Source: Hyphomonadaceae bacterium
Lineage (GTDB): Bacteria; Pseudomonadota; Alphaproteobacteria; Rhizobiales; Hyphomicrobiaceae
NCBI GenBank assembly: GCA_019747815.1
Contig: JAIEQJ010000040.1
Location: 33,119-97,118 of the forward strand
Reading direction: 5' to 3'
Length of the DNA stretch: 64,000 nt
Made by a program: the position numbers and the translations under genes
The notes under the pieces: model-generated
What the model was told of the DNA's origin: nothing
Seen by the model: the letters and a program-made list of their open reading frames with translations, nothing else
Databases searched by the model: none
Shown here: piece after piece, positions 62,575-64,000 of the stretch
Layout of the letters: each line of letters opens with the position of its first letter
Numbering within the stretch: the stretch's first letter is position 1

Positions 62575-63705
62575 ATGAACGTCAACGGCAAGGCCTACCG
62601 CACGATCTGGCTGGCGGAGGATGGATGGTCGGTCGAGATCATCGACCAGACCAGGCTGCCGCACGCGCTGACCATCGCATCGCTGCGGACGGTCGAAGAT
62701 GCGGCCCGGGCGATCTCGACCATGCAGGTGCGCGGCGCGCCGCTGATCGGGGCCACCGCCGCCTACGGCATCTGCCTGGCACTGCGCGTCGATGCCTCGG
62801 AGGAGGCGCTGGACCGGGCCGCAACCCTGCTCGCCGCGCAGCGGCCGACGGCCGTCAACCTGCGCTGGGCGATCGAGGAGATGCGCACGGCCATCCGCAC
62901 CGCGGCGCACAGCAGCCGGCTGGCCGCCGCCTATGCGCGGGCCGCCGAGATTTGCGAGGACGACGTCAAGATCAATCGCTGCATCGGCGAGCACGGCCTG
63001 CAGGCGATCCTGGTGGCCAACGAGCGCAAGGCCGCAACGGACCCCGTCAACATCCTGACCCATTGCAACGCGGGCTGGCTGGCCTGCGTCGACCGCGGCA
63101 CCGCGCTCGCCCCGATCTACGAAGCGCACGATCGCGGCGTTCCCGTGCATGTTTGGGTCGACGAGACGCGGCCGCGCAACCAGGGTGCCGCGTTGACGGC
63201 CTTCGAGCTCGGCGCCCACGGCGTGCCGCATACCATCATCGTCGACAACAGCGGCGGGCACCTGATGCAACAGGGGCTGGTGGACCTGGTACTGGTCGGC
63301 GCCGACCGCGTGACCGCCAACGGCGATGCCGCCAACAAGATCGGCACCTACTTGAAGGCGCTGGCAGCCAAGGACACGGGCGTGCCGTTCTACGTCGCGC
63401 TGCCCCATTCCACCATCGACTGGAGGCTGGACTCGGGCAGCGATATTCCCATCGAGACGCGCGGTGCCGATGAAATTCTGGTCGTGCGCGGGCGCACGAC
63501 GGACGGGGACGTGGTTGCCGTCGAGATTGCGGCACCGGGCAGCCCCGCCCGCAACGACGCCTTCGATGTCACACCCGCGCGGCTCATCACGGGGCTCATT
63601 ACGGAACGTGGCATTGCTGTTGCCTCCCGCCATGGCTTGCTGACGCTCTACCCGGAGCGCGCCGCCGGGCCGCGTCCCGCGCCGTACCCGCCACCCTCGT
63701 CCTGA
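62575..63705 (+). CDS. mtnA: S-methyl-5-thioribose-1-phosphate isomerase
   Basis: A 376-aa enzyme of the eIF2B-like fold. MQVRGAPLIGATAAYG, the catalytic Cys in ILTHCNAGWLA and the Asp in LVGADRVTANGDAANKIGTY are present. It turns methylthioribose-1-phosphate to methylthioribulose-1-phosphate. The last residues (PPPSS) and the TGA stop lie within a REP-like element (CCTCGTCCTGAGC), so the C-terminus was formed by repeat insertion. Confidence 0.95.
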   Translation: MNVNGKAYRTIWLAEDGWSVEIIDQTRLPHALTIASLRTVEDAARAISTMQVRGAPLIGATAAYGICLALRVDASEEALDRAATLLAAQRPTAVNLRWAIEEMRTAIRTAAHSSRLAAAYARAAEICEDDVKINRCIGEHGLQAILVANERKAATDPVNILTHCNAGWLACVDRGTALAPIYEAHDRGVPVHVWVDETRPRNQGAALTAFELGAHGVPHTIIVDNSGGHLMQQGLVDLVLVGADRVTANGDAANKIGTYLKALAAKDTGVPFYVALPHSTIDWRLDSGSDIPIETRGADEILVVRGRTTDGDVVAVEIAAPGSPARNDAFDVTPARLITGLITERGIAVASRHGLLTLYPERAAGPRPAPYPPPSS

Positions 63706-63765
63706 GCTCCGTCGAAGGACGGACTGCGCCCACCAAAATCGTGCTTCGACAGGCTCAGCACGAGG
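63694..63765. repeat. REP-like unit A (CCTCGTCCTGAGC...GAGG)
   Basis: Starts inside mtnA. Inverted ends CCTCGTCCTGAGC and GCTCAGCACGAGG, with inner GTCGAAGGAC and its partner CTTCGACAGG. A second, slightly different unit lies at 63849-63931. Confidence 0.75.
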
Positions 63766-64000
63766 TTGGAGCGAACTCGACACGCGATGACAGCGCGCGC
63801 TCGCCTGCGTCCCACACCCGCCGCCCGCGCCCTGAGCCGCATCCGCCACCTCGTCCTGAGCTTGTCGAAGGACGGGCCGCGGGCCCAAGCCGTGCTTCGA
63901 CCCGTCGACAGGCTCAGGGCTCAGCACGGGGTTGGAGCGAAGGACGGGACGGGATGCGCAGACCCACAGCTTGGCGCGGCGGGGATAAGTTTCGCGCTTC
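63706..64000. other. 295-bp region after mtnA
   Basis: Contains the two REP-like units; the remaining sequence to the window end shows no gene with support. Confidence 0.6.
63849..63931. repeat. REP-like unit B
   Basis: Same type as unit A: begins CCTCGTCCTGAGCTTGTCGAAGGACG and carries the inverted CGTCGACAGGCTCAGG plus a partial duplication (GGCTCAGGGCTCAGC). About 150 bp right of unit A in the same orientation. Confidence 0.7.

Overview
The window is a high-GC alphaproteobacterial chromosome segment, most probably from the order Hyphomicrobiales (Rhizobiales). The strongest evidence is a NepR/PhyR/EcfG general-stress-response locus, a regulatory system confined to Alphaproteobacteria. Supporting evidence is a PE-Lig-Pol type LigD beside Ku, a full-length cytochrome b with separate cytochrome c1 (petABC), HWE-type histidine kinase, and REP-like palindromes. 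I saw no prophage, plasmid backbone, transposase, CRISPR array, rRNA or tRNA.

Layout. 1-11.1 kb is a signalling and stress region: the end of a hybrid histidine kinase, a receiver-HWE kinase, KGG and PRC-barrel stress proteins, LigD/Ku end joining, a 38-aa membrane protein, then two nepR-phyR divergent pairs around a single ecfG. I find EcfG-type promoter motifs (GGAAC-N16/17-CGTT or one mismatch) before five of these transcription units, so the region reads as a local general-stress regulon. 11-18 kb holds a matrixin-like protease, a coupled pair of membrane GTPases, a sugar isomerase and a MraY/WecA-type transferase. 18-20.4 kb is an ECF42-type sigma cluster (YCII/DGPF protein, sigma factor, VOC protein). 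20.5-34.4 kb is mostly metabolic: O-antigen-ligase-like protein and epimerase, DUF1445 protein, MetE-like protein with an M24 peptidase, a CPA2 antiporter, a secreted protein, and a leftward operon with hydroxyacyl-CoA dehydrogenase genes and a truncated acyl-CoA dehydrogenase. 34.7-39.4 kb is a complete branched-chain amino-acid type ABC importer. 39.7-52.3 kb contains an ABC-2 exporter, cyclopropane fatty acid synthase, an XRE/EamA divergent pair, an outer-membrane protein, hemF and an ABC exporter. 52.4-64 kb contains trmL, the bc1 complex, a frameshifted NIPSNAP gene, mtnP/apt/mtnA methionine salvage, a P450 and a tandem pair of unrecognised cysteine-conserved secreted proteins.

The most unusual structure is a 165-bp composite element of two related palindromes present three times (9027-9191, 16684-16848, 24192-24356). 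Its terminal CTAG supplies the TAG stop codon of phyR1, ecfG and the MetE-like gene. The other candidate for undescribed biology is the paralogous secreted pair at 59627-61368, which share a C-x3-FWG-x-C motif and six aligned cysteines but differ in their middle segments. All functional names come from recognised motifs in the translated sequence; no database search was run.
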